From contig DOMD01000155.1 in the NCBI GenBank assembly GCA_003510525.1, positions 760-9,552 of the forward strand: a stretch of 8,793 nt of DNA, given 5' to 3'. Positions 1 through 5,915 of this stretch are shown here, piece after piece. The notes under the pieces were generated by a model, which saw only the letters and a program-made list of their open reading frames with translations, was not told the origin of the DNA and ran no database searches. This stretch comes from Candidatus Omnitrophota bacterium (GTDB lineage: Bacteria > Omnitrophota > Gorgyraeia > Gygaellales > UBA12090). How positions within the stretch are numbered: position 1 is the stretch's first letter; each line of letters opens with the position of its first letter. Both the position numbers and the translations under genes were made by a program.

Positions 1-245
1 ACCGGGCTGGCCGGGGAGGCAAAATGCAGGATAAAATTTATTTTGTCTTTGATGACTGCTTGCTTACTGATATCGTGTTTGATAAACTCAAAATTTTTAT
101 TCTTTTTTAATCGCGCGATATTCTTTAGGCTTCCGGTAATCAGATTATCCAGACAAAATACTTTTAGCCCTGAATATAGCGAACGTTCACAAAGATAAGA
201 ACCCAGAAACCCCGCGCCGCCAGTTATCAAAATAGCCTTTTTCAT
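1..245 (-). CDS. NAD-dependent sugar epimerase/dehydratase, UDP-glucuronate decarboxylase-like (partial, N-terminus only)
   Basis: The first 81 codons are present; the rest lies beyond position 1. The product begins MKKAILITGGAGFLGS, a Rossmann-fold GxxGxxG motif (Gly9, Gly12, Gly15) of the extended short-chain dehydrogenases. Asp33-Asn34, at the end of the second strand, should bind the NAD ribose, His57-Asp58 fits the usual adenine-contacting site, and HFASPASP (residues 74-81) ends the visible part. The SPASP form of this last motif is typical of UDP-glucuronate decarboxylases, which make UDP-xylose for surface glycans, rather than of GalE epimerases. That assignment is family knowledge applied to a fragment; another UDP-sugar epimerase or 4,6-dehydratase remains possible. 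The ATG overlaps the etfA stop in an ATGA junction, and an AGAGG sequence sits about ten bases upstream inside etfA, so translation is probably coupled. Confidence 0.85.
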   Translation of the reverse strand, partial: MKKAILITGGAGFLGSYLCERSLYSGLKVFCLDNLITGSLKNIARLKKNKNFEFIKHDISKQAVIKDKINFILHFASPASP

Positions 246-1441
246 CTTTTTAAAACCTCTTTCAGCTTCTTAGTTAACAGCGGAAGTATCTCCAGCGCGT
301 CACCCACAATCCCATAATTAGCTACCTTAAAAATCGGGGCAAAGGAATCGGAATTGATGGCGATAATAGTTCCTGAAGACTGCATCCCCACCAAATGCTG
401 GATTTGCCCTGAGATGCCGCAGGCGATATACACCTTGGGACAGACGGTCTTGCCGGTCTGGCCCACCTGATGCGAATAGGGCATCCAGCCGGAATCTACC
501 GCGGCCCGGGAGGCCCCCACTGCCCCGCCCAAAGCCTTAGCCAGCTCTTCTAAAAGCTTAAAATTTTCCGGGGCCTTCATCCCTCTTCCCCCGGCCACAA
601 TGATATCGGCATCAGCTATATTCACCGTAGACTCAATCTCATCAATGATATCCAGAAGCCGGGTGCGGCTGTTTAGAATCGCTCCGTCAAAGTTCTCCCG
701 GATAACCTTGCCTTTACGTTTCATATCCGAAATTGCCTCCGGAAACACCTTATGCCGAACCGTAGCCATCTGGGGCCGGTAATTCGGGCAGACTATTGTT
801 GCCATAATATTTCCGCCAAAAGCCGGACGGGTCTGCAAGAGGATTTTTTTCTCTCTATCCACAGCCAACTCTGTGCAGTCCGCGGTCAATCCCGCCTTTA
901 TCTTAATGGCGATCCGGGAAATCAACGACCGGCCTATAGAAGTTGCCCCGCAAAGAAAAGCCTCCGGCTTATATTTATTAATCAGTTCAACTATGACATT
1001 GGTATAAGGCTCATCCTGGTAATTGGCTAATTCTAATCTTTCCGCCACATAGACCTTATCCGCGCCCCGCCAGATTAGCTCTTGGATTTCCTCCTCCAAA
1101 CGGTTTCCCAGCAATACCGCGGAAACCTCCGTGCCTAAGTCCGCGGCCAGTTCCCTGGCCTTACCCAAAAGCTCAAAGGCTATCGGCTGAACCTTGCCCT
1201 TTTTCTGCTCGGCAAAAACCCAAACCCCCTTATAATCCTTAAAATCAACCTTAACCGGGCAGACTTCCTTCTGCAAAAGAATGGCCTTAAATTTGCAGGC
1301 CGGTACACAAGCGCCGCAAAGGGTGCATTTATCATAATTAATCACCGCCTTTTTGTCCATCATCCGGATGGCGTCAAACGGACAGGCCTTCAGGCAAAGG
1401 GTGCATCCGGTGCATTTCTCAACTATAATTTGTATGGGCAT
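242..1441 (-). CDS. etfA: Electron transfer flavoprotein alpha subunit with N-terminal 2x[4Fe-4S] ferredoxin domain
   Basis: The 399-residue protein is a fusion. Residues 1-58 are a bacterial ferredoxin domain with two complete cluster motifs: Cys10, 13, 16, 20 and Cys39, 42, 45, 49. Residues ~70-235 are the EtfA N-terminal domain, including GATSIGRSL and GLTADCTEL (165-192). Residues ~275-399 are the FAD-binding domain: GGRG (284-287), Ser311-Arg312, QVGQTGKTV (325-333), SGQIQH (344-349) and Asn363. EtfA forms a cytoplasmic heterodimer with EtfB. Ferredoxin-fused EtfA is known from bifurcating complexes such as CarE (two clusters) and LctC of Acetobacterium, where the clusters pass low-potential electrons to or from ferredoxin. 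The start lies one base past the etfB stop (TAATATG), with a GGGA eight bases upstream. Bifurcation is inferred from the architecture, the EtfB motif and the gene order. Confidence 0.96.
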   Translation of the reverse strand: MPIQIIVEKCTGCTLCLKACPFDAIRMMDKKAVINYDKCTLCGACVPACKFKAILLQKEVCPVKVDFKDYKGVWVFAEQKKGKVQPIAFELLGKARELAADLGTEVSAVLLGNRLEEEIQELIWRGADKVYVAERLELANYQDEPYTNVIVELINKYKPEAFLCGATSIGRSLISRIAIKIKAGLTADCTELAVDREKKILLQTRPAFGGNIMATIVCPNYRPQMATVRHKVFPEAISDMKRKGKVIRENFDGAILNSRTRLLDIIDEIESTVNIADADIIVAGGRGMKAPENFKLLEELAKALGGAVGASRAAVDSGWMPYSHQVGQTGKTVCPKVYIACGISGQIQHLVGMQSSGTIIAINSDSFAPIFKVANYGIVGDALEILPLLTKKLKEVLKR

Positions 1442-1442
1442 A

Positions 1443-2222
1443 TTATTTTTCCCGCTTTAATATTTCCGCTAATTTGACCGCGATTTCTTCGGCTGTCCCT
1501 TCAATCTTTTCTCCTTCAGGCCGGGCGGGCGGAGTAAAAATCTTAGCCACCTGGGTAGGAGAACCGCATAATCCAAGATGAGTCGCCTCCACATCTAAAT
1601 CCTTAACCCCTAATACGGTTATCTTGGCCTGTTTAGAGCGCATCAACCCGCGCAGAGAAGGCATCCGGGGAGTATTAATTTCCTTAACCACCGTAATAAG
1701 TAACGGCAAAGAAGACTCAATTACCTCATAGCCCTCCTCGGTCATCCGTTCCACTCTGATAGTCTTATCCTTGACTTCCTCTATTTTCTTTACATAAGTT
1801 ACCTGCGGAATATCTAAGTGAGTGGCTATTCCCGGCCCTACCTGGGCAGTATCTCCGTCAGAGGCCTGCTTACCGCAGATAATCAAATCATACTCTTTAA
1901 GCTTGCGCACCCCCGCGGCCAGAGTATAGCTGGTGGCCCAGGTGTCACTTCCGGCAAAGGCCCGGTCAGACAATAATACCGCCTCATCCGCGCCCAGAGA
2001 TATTGCCTCTTTTAAAGCCGCCTCTGCTTGGGGCGGGCCCATAGTCAATACCGTAACCTTGCCTCCGACTTTTTCCTTTAGCCGCACCCCCTCCTCAATC
2101 GCGTACATATCAAAAGGATTAATGATAGACTTTACCCCCTCACGCATTAAAGTATTAGTCTCAGGGTTAATCCGGACTTCCGTGGTTTCCGGGACTTGTT
2201 TTATACAGACAATTATGTTCAT
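1443..2222 (-). CDS. etfB: Electron transfer flavoprotein beta subunit, bifurcating type
   Basis: I place the start at the ATG ending at 2222, giving 259 residues that begin MNIIVCIKQVPET, the usual EtfB N-terminus. An in-frame ATG at 2267 would add 15 residues encoded entirely by an inverted repeat and is unlikely to be used. Visible family motifs are KQVP (8-11), NPFD (35-38), MGPPQA (61-66), CGKQASDGDTAQVGP (116-130) and LRGLMRSKQA (190-199). The stretch GADEAVLLSDRAFAGSDT (77-94) has the Asp and AGSD residues found in EtfB proteins of bifurcating enzymes, where this region binds NADH next to the bifurcating FAD; mitochondrial-type EtfB differs here. No Shine-Dalgarno sequence is visible: the bases before the ATG belong to the repeat. 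EtfB should pair with the adjacent EtfA and pass electrons to the dehydrogenase encoded just upstream. Confidence 0.95.
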   Translation of the reverse strand: MNIIVCIKQVPETTEVRINPETNTLMREGVKSIINPFDMYAIEEGVRLKEKVGGKVTVLTMGPPQAEAALKEAISLGADEAVLLSDRAFAGSDTWATSYTLAAGVRKLKEYDLIICGKQASDGDTAQVGPGIATHLDIPQVTYVKKIEEVKDKTIRVERMTEEGYEVIESSLPLLITVVKEINTPRMPSLRGLMRSKQAKITVLGVKDLDVEATHLGLCGSPTQVAKIFTPPARPEGEKIEGTAEEIAVKLAEILKREK

Positions 2223-2230
2223 ATCAATAC

Positions 2231-2312
2231 CGCTGAACCACGCGGAACTGCACGCTGAACCACGCATAATATGTCAAGCGTAGTTCCGCGTACTGTTCCG
2301 CGTATTTCCGCG
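2231..2312. repeat. Long imperfect inverted repeat built from ~10-12 bp units (dehydrogenase/etfB spacer)
   Basis: Positions 2240-2265 and 2278-2303 are 26-base arms that pair at 22 positions, with two further G-T wobbles and two mismatches, around a 12-base loop (2266-2277). After a two-base interruption the pairing resumes between 2231-2237 and 2306-2312, with one mismatch. Each arm is itself a series of tandem units: GTTCCGCGTA-like on the right arm and CGCGGAAC/CGCTGAAC-like on the left. The element fills nearly all of the 94-base spacer between the acyl-CoA dehydrogenase stop and the etfB start and ends nine bases before the etfB ATG. In the transcript it would form a strong hairpin. No U-run follows it in the direction of transcription, so it does not look like a simple terminator. 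Confidence 0.9.
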
Positions 2313-2316
2313 TTTT

Positions 2317-3468
2317 TTATTTTGCCGCTTCCCTGATTAACTGCAGGGCGATGATGTTACGTTGAATCTGGTTTGTTCCTTCGTATATCTGGGTGATCTT
2401 GGCATCGCGCATATATTTCTCGGCCGGATAATCCCGCATATAACCGTAACCGCCTAAAATCTGCACCGCGTCGGTAGACACCTGCATTGCCGTATCCGAA
2501 GCAAAAAGCTTGGCCATTGCCGACTCTTTAGCCACATTAGTATTACCGCTGTCAATCATCTTAGCGCAAGAATAAATCAGGGAGCGCGATGCCTCTATTT
2601 TAGTGGCCATATCCGCGAGCATCCATTGAATCCCTTGAAAGCTGGCGATAGATTTTCCGAACTGACGCCTTTCCCGCGCGTATTTAACCGCCACATCCAA
2701 GGCCCCCTGGGCAATTCCCAGAGCCTGGGCGGCTACCCCGGGACGGGACATATCAAAGGTCTTCATAGTAACAATAAAACCCATGCCTTCCTTGGCAATC
2801 AGATTTTCTTTGGGAATCTTACAGTCGCTGAAGATAAGCTCGCTGGTAACGGAAGCCCGGATACCCAGCTTATCTTCTTTCTTGCCAAAGGTAAATCCGG
2901 GAGTGCCTTTTTCCACGATAAAGGCGGAAGCTCCCCTGGCTCCCTTATTACGATCACTCATGGCGATTATGGTATAAATTCCGGCTTCACCCCCGTTGTC
3001 AATAAAATGCTTGGTGCCGTTTAGGATATAGTAATCCCCTTTTTTCTCGGCGGTAGTCTTGATCGCTGAGGCGTCCGAACCGGCCTCAGGTTCGGTAACT
3101 CCAAAAGCGGCAATCGTCTTGCCTTTTGCTAAATCCGGAAGATATTTTTTCTTCTGCTGGTCGTTTCCGAATAAGACTATAGGAAATGTCCCTAAGGCTG
3201 ACGCCGCGTAGCACACGGCAATACCACCGCAGGCCCGGGACAGCTCTTCGGTAGCAATGGATAAATCCAAAACCCCGCCTCCGGTGCCGCCGTATTCCAC
3301 CGGCACGAAAATCGCGAAAAGGTCGGAATCGGCGATTATCTTGATTGCCTCATGAGGAAACTTTTCACTACGGTCATACTCCGCCGCTATCGGAGCTATT
3401 TTTTCTCTGGCAATCTGGCGGCATAAATCCCTGATCATTTTCTGTTCTTCAGTAAACAAATAATCCAT
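2317..3468 (-). CDS. Acyl-CoA dehydrogenase (short-chain/butyryl-CoA dehydrogenase family), probable partner of EtfBA
   Basis: The 383-residue protein has full family length. The N-terminal helical domain (about 1-115) is followed by the beta domain with FGVTEPEAGSDAS (122-134) and NGTKHFI (150-156), then the C-terminal helical domain with ERRQFGKSI (266-274), QILGGYGYMRDYPAEKYMRD (336-355) and IYEGTNQIQR (361-370). Glu363 sits where the catalytic base of butyryl-CoA dehydrogenase lies. The enzyme interconverts a saturated acyl-CoA and its 2-enoyl-CoA using FAD. The exact substrate cannot be read from the sequence: butyryl-, caffeyl-like, glutaryl- or other acyl-CoAs are possible. The gene stands directly upstream of etfB and ferredoxin-etfA in the CarC-CarD-CarE order, so it most likely forms a complex with them. 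It has the clearest ribosome binding site in the window. Confidence 0.96.
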   Translation of the reverse strand: MDYLFTEEQKMIRDLCRQIAREKIAPIAAEYDRSEKFPHEAIKIIADSDLFAIFVPVEYGGTGGGVLDLSIATEELSRACGGIAVCYAASALGTFPIVLFGNDQQKKKYLPDLAKGKTIAAFGVTEPEAGSDASAIKTTAEKKGDYYILNGTKHFIDNGGEAGIYTIIAMSDRNKGARGASAFIVEKGTPGFTFGKKEDKLGIRASVTSELIFSDCKIPKENLIAKEGMGFIVTMKTFDMSRPGVAAQALGIAQGALDVAVKYARERRQFGKSIASFQGIQWMLADMATKIEASRSLIYSCAKMIDSGNTNVAKESAMAKLFASDTAMQVSTDAVQILGGYGYMRDYPAEKYMRDAKITQIYEGTNQIQRNIIALQLIREAAK

Positions 3469-3475
3469 TTCTTAT

Positions 3476-3482
3476 CTCCCTC
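3476..3482 (-). promoter_or_regulatory. Shine-Dalgarno sequence of the acyl-CoA dehydrogenase gene
   Basis: On the minus strand GAGGGAG lies seven bases before the ATG at 3468, an almost ideal ribosome binding site. It fixes this start and contrasts with etfB and dppD, whose upstream bases belong to repeats and show no such site. Confidence 0.75.
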
Positions 3483-3490
3483 GCGTATTA

Positions 3491-3536
3491 GCGCCATAAA
3501 TGGCGCCGCTACTGTAGCGGTGCGATTTATCGCACC
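3491..3536. repeat. Three-palindrome block (REP/BIME-like) before the acyl-CoA dehydrogenase gene
   Basis: Three perfect palindromes lie side by side: stem 3491-3497/3500-3506 (GCGCCAT), stem 3506-3512/3514-3520 (CCGCTAC) and stem 3519-3526/3529-3536 (GGTGCGAT). The block is also one large inverted repeat centred on T3513: arm 3491-3512 matches the reverse complement of 3514-3535 at 18 of 22 positions. The four differences fall at arm positions 2, 5, 12 and 15, and 2 pairs with 15 and 5 with 12 inside each hairpin, so both hairpins stay fully paired. The block fills most of the 68-base spacer between the acetyltransferase stop and the dehydrogenase ribosome binding site. There is no U-run after it. 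A role in mRNA processing, attenuation or as a dispersed repeat is inference. Confidence 0.92.
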
Positions 3537-3986
3537 TCATATTTTCTTAATCAACGCCGTTTCCCGGCAATCCGGGAACTTCGGGCAATTAATACACTCA
3601 GCCCAAATCTTATGCGGCAATTTGTTATGGGCTGTCTGCCTAAACCCGAGTTTCTTAAAAAAATCCGGCGCGTAAGTCAACACAAATACCCTTCCCGCCC
3701 CGATTTCCTTGGCCTCCAGAATGCAGGCCTCAGCTAACTTTCTGCCTATTCCCTTGTTCTGATAATTCTTGGCCACCGCCAAAGACTTTATCTCAGCCAG
3801 ATCATCCCAGGAGATATGCAGGGCCGAACAGCCGACAATTTTATTTTTATCCTCATAAATAAAGAAATCCCTTAAATTCTCATACAAGATATTCAAAGAG
3901 CGCGGCAGCATCAGGTCCTGGCCGGCAAAATAATTAATCAACTCTTGTATCCGTTTTATATCGCCTATCTTGGCCTTTCTTATCAT
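3537..3986 (-). CDS. GNAT-family N-acetyltransferase, similar to short ArgA-like acetyltransferases
   Basis: This 149-residue protein is a single GNAT domain. It begins MIRKAKIGDIKRIQELIN, a typical first strand and helix. IKSLAVAKNYQNKGIGRKL (66-84) contains the acetyl-CoA pyrophosphate loop (Gln76 to Gly81), and FFKKLGF (109-115) is the usual C-terminal motif. The LPRS (27-30) and LPHKIWAEC..CPKFPDC (123-140) segments match, from memory, small proteins annotated as N-acetylglutamate synthase-like, which would acetylate glutamate in arginine synthesis. The substrate is not proven by sequence. Cys131, Cys134 and Cys140 form a compact CxxCx5C group that might bind a metal. The gene starts six bases after the glgC stop with only a weak upstream GG sequence, so it is probably cotranscribed with glgC. 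No other arginine gene is in view. Confidence 0.88.
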   Translation of the reverse strand: MIRKAKIGDIKRIQELINYFAGQDLMLPRSLNILYENLRDFFIYEDKNKIVGCSALHISWDDLAEIKSLAVAKNYQNKGIGRKLAEACILEAKEIGAGRVFVLTYAPDFFKKLGFRQTAHNKLPHKIWAECINCPKFPDCRETALIKKI

Positions 3987-3992
3987 GAGGGC

Positions 3993-5240
3993 CTATCGTA
4001 TCTCGGTTCCTTTTCCCACCACCACAATCCCCGAATCAGTAACATGAAACCTTTTTTTATCCTCGAGCGGATCATATCCGATTATTATTCCTTGGGGGAG
4101 CTTCACTTCTTTATCAATAATCGCCCGTTTTATTTTGGCATGCCTGCCCACATCCACCCCCTCCATCAAAATAGAATCATAGACCTCAGAGAAGCTGTTA
4201 ATCCGCACATTAGGCGAAAGTATTGAACGCTGGACCTTTCCCCCGCTGATAACACAGCCGCTGGAAACCAGAGAATCCAGAAACAATCCTATTCTTTCCT
4301 TGGTCTCTTCCCCGGAATGCACGGTTCTCGCCGGAGGAAACTGCTCCTGATAAGTCCTGATCGGCCATTCCCGGTCGTAGAGATTAAAAATCGGCTCCGG
4401 CCCCAGGAGGTCCATATTGGCCTCGTGATAAGCATCAATGGTCCCGATATCCCTCCAATAGTTCGCGGATTCACCTGCCAGGCATTGCTCGCCTTCGCGT
4501 TTTATGGAAGAGAAATTATAGGCGTAGACTAATTTTGCCTTTTTAATCATCTGAGGAATGATATTCTTTCCAAAGTCATGATCGGTATTCTTGGCGCAAT
4601 CCTCAATCAATTCCTCCGCCAGCACCCGGCGGTTAAAAACATAAATTCCCATTGAGGCGTATATTTTATCTGATTTTTTGGGAATAGTTTTAGGTTTATC
4701 CGGTTTTTCCTCAAAACCCAAAACTCTCCCCTTATCGTCAACCTCAAGCACGCCCAGCTGGGAAGATTTATCTTTTTCCATCTCACAGACGCCCACCGTA
4801 AGGTCCGCTCCCAATTGACGGTGATAATCAATCATCTTATAATAGTTCATCTTATAGACATGGTCTCCGGCCAGAATCAAGACATCATCCGCCTTTTCCT
4901 GTTCAATGGTGTAAATATTCTGATAAATGGCATCGGCGGTGCCCCGGTACCAATCCGAACCCACCCTTTGCTGGGCCGGGATGACATCAATGAATTCTCC
5001 CAGGTCGGAATTAAAGACATTCCACCCTATCCTCAGATGACGTTGTAAGGATATGGACTTATACTGAATCAAGACGTGGATGCGGCGCAGTCCGGAGTTT
5101 ATGCAGTTGGATAAAGTAAAATCAATAATCCGGTAAATTCCCCCAAAAGGAACTGCCGGTTTAGCCCGGTCCTTAGTCAAAGGATGCAACCGCTCTCCCT
5201 TGCCTCCGGCCAGAATAAAAGTCAAAACCTTACTACTCAT
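3993..5240 (-). CDS. glgC: Glucose-1-phosphate adenylyltransferase (ADP-glucose pyrophosphorylase)
   Basis: The enzyme makes ADP-glucose from ATP and glucose 1-phosphate, the committed step of bacterial glycogen synthesis. At 415 residues it has normal length. The nucleotidyltransferase domain shows LAGGKGERL (10-18), RAKPAVPFGG (25-34), RIIDFTLSNCINSG (37-50), WYRGTADAIYQN (97-108), LAGDHVYKMNY (123-133, with Asp126 as metal ligand), FEEKP (176-180, with Lys179 contacting the sugar phosphate), ASMGIYVF (195-202) and YWRDIGTIDAY (261-271). The C-terminal third (about 300-410) is a left-handed beta-helix with SLVSSGCVISGG and VRINSFSEV. The ATG overlaps the marC stop (ATGA). In a recalled alignment, Asp24 occupies the position of E. 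coli Lys39, the fructose-1,6-bisphosphate activator site, so enteric-style activation is doubtful. No glycogen synthase or branching gene is nearby. Confidence 0.97.
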   Translation of the reverse strand: MSSKVLTFILAGGKGERLHPLTKDRAKPAVPFGGIYRIIDFTLSNCINSGLRRIHVLIQYKSISLQRHLRIGWNVFNSDLGEFIDVIPAQQRVGSDWYRGTADAIYQNIYTIEQEKADDVLILAGDHVYKMNYYKMIDYHRQLGADLTVGVCEMEKDKSSQLGVLEVDDKGRVLGFEEKPDKPKTIPKKSDKIYASMGIYVFNRRVLAEELIEDCAKNTDHDFGKNIIPQMIKKAKLVYAYNFSSIKREGEQCLAGESANYWRDIGTIDAYHEANMDLLGPEPIFNLYDREWPIRTYQEQFPPARTVHSGEETKERIGLFLDSLVSSGCVISGGKVQRSILSPNVRINSFSEVYDSILMEGVDVGRHAKIKRAIIDKEVKLPQGIIIGYDPLEDKKRFHVTDSGIVVVGKGTEIR

Positions 5241-5833
5241 AAAAGAAACCCCGTTATGCCTTTACGCATCATCATTACCGCGATAGCCGCCAGAAAAATA
5301 TAGATAATTTTGGAAAACGCCCGCATCCCGGCCTCGCCGATTAACGCGGTAAAAAGATCGGCGTAACGAAAAGTAAACCAGACAATCAGCATATTTAAAA
5401 GCAAAGAAATCAAAGACGGCATCCAGCCAAAGTTATCCACCACCATCAAGATCATGGTCAACACCGCCGGCCCGGTAACTAAGGGCGTGCCTAAAGGAAA
5501 AACCCCGGCCTCCGAGCTTCCCTTGCTTAAAACTGAATCCCGGCCCTTGCCGGCCAAAAGAAGATTAGTGGAGATAACCAAAAGCAATATTCCCCCGGCT
5601 ATCTGAAAATCAGCCACGCTGATATTCAAAACCCTTAAAATTGCCTTACCTAAAAACATAAAGGAAACCGCGATTACCGTTGCCGTTAAAAGCGATTCCC
5701 GAATCACTCTTTGCTTCTGTTTCTTGTTTAAAGAATGAGTCAGGGAGACAAAGAGAGGAATATTCCCCAGGGCATCCACCGCCACAAAGATAGGAATAAA
5801 AGTTAATACATACGGCCTGAGAAATTCTGGCAT
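5237..5833 (-). CDS. MarC-family (UPF0056) integral membrane protein
   Basis: The 198-residue protein is strongly hydrophobic, with about six membrane segments near residues 7-30, 45-68, 75-95, 112-132, 137-157 and 174-192. Family marks are FVAVDALGNIPLF (16-28; the usual form is VDPxGNxP, so Ala21 replaces the common Pro), FQIAGGILLL (76-85) and VFPLGTPLVTGPAVLT (111-126). The family has no firmly established function; E. coli MarC was once linked to multidrug resistance, but that link was not upheld, and transport is only presumed. The gene follows dppF after a 65-base AT-rich spacer containing a promoter candidate, and its stop overlaps the glgC start, so it appears to be first in a marC-glgC-acetyltransferase unit. 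The ribosome binding site is weak (GGA about twelve bases upstream). Confidence 0.93.
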   Translation of the reverse strand: MPEFLRPYVLTFIPIFVAVDALGNIPLFVSLTHSLNKKQKQRVIRESLLTATVIAVSFMFLGKAILRVLNISVADFQIAGGILLLVISTNLLLAGKGRDSVLSKGSSEAGVFPLGTPLVTGPAVLTMILMVVDNFGWMPSLISLLLNMLIVWFTFRYADLFTALIGEAGMRAFSKIIYIFLAAIAVMMMRKGITGFLL

Positions 5834-5886
5834 AATTTTTGTAATCCAAACATAAAAATGACCTTGATTTTTTAATTTAACAAGTT

Positions 5887-5915
5887 ATTATAGCTTATCT
5901 AACTTGCCGCTTCAA
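5887..5915 (-). promoter_or_regulatory. Sigma70-type promoter candidate for marC-glgC and downstream genes
   Basis: On the minus strand a TTGAAG -35 box (5910-5915, four of six consensus bases) is followed after exactly 17 bases by a perfect TATAAT -10 box (5887-5892). Transcription would start near 5880, about 47 bases before the marC ATG, and run through an AT-rich leader. The -35 box lies inside the last codons of dppF. Both boxes are seen directly; use as a promoter is inferred. It would let marC and the genes after it be expressed apart from the transporter. Confidence 0.6.

Noticed and set aside
2266..2277. TTGACA and TATTAT on the minus strand in the loop of the etfB-leader repeat, resembling promoter boxes.
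   Set aside because: The two overlap the same loop with no spacing between them. TTGACA has no -10 box 16-18 bases downstream, and TATTAT has no -35 box at the right distance.
1933..2283. Plus-strand open frame of 116 codons opposite the start of etfB.
   Set aside because: It is the antisense shadow of a conserved EtfB segment and ends in the repeat; no ribosome binding site or family motif is seen.
2313..2324. T-rich run on the plus strand just after the 2231-2312 hairpin, giving a terminator-like look.
   Set aside because: It would only end plus-strand transcription, and there is no plus-strand gene. The run overlaps the end of the minus-strand dehydrogenase gene.
3487..3493. TAATAC-like -10 box before the acyl-CoA dehydrogenase gene.
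   Set aside because: No acceptable -35 box lies about 17 bases upstream; that position falls inside the triple-hairpin block.
5834..5880. AT-rich AAAAAT...ATTTTT symmetry in the marC leader as a terminator for the transporter operon.
   Set aside because: The stem is only about six A-T pairs, too weak for an intrinsic terminator.
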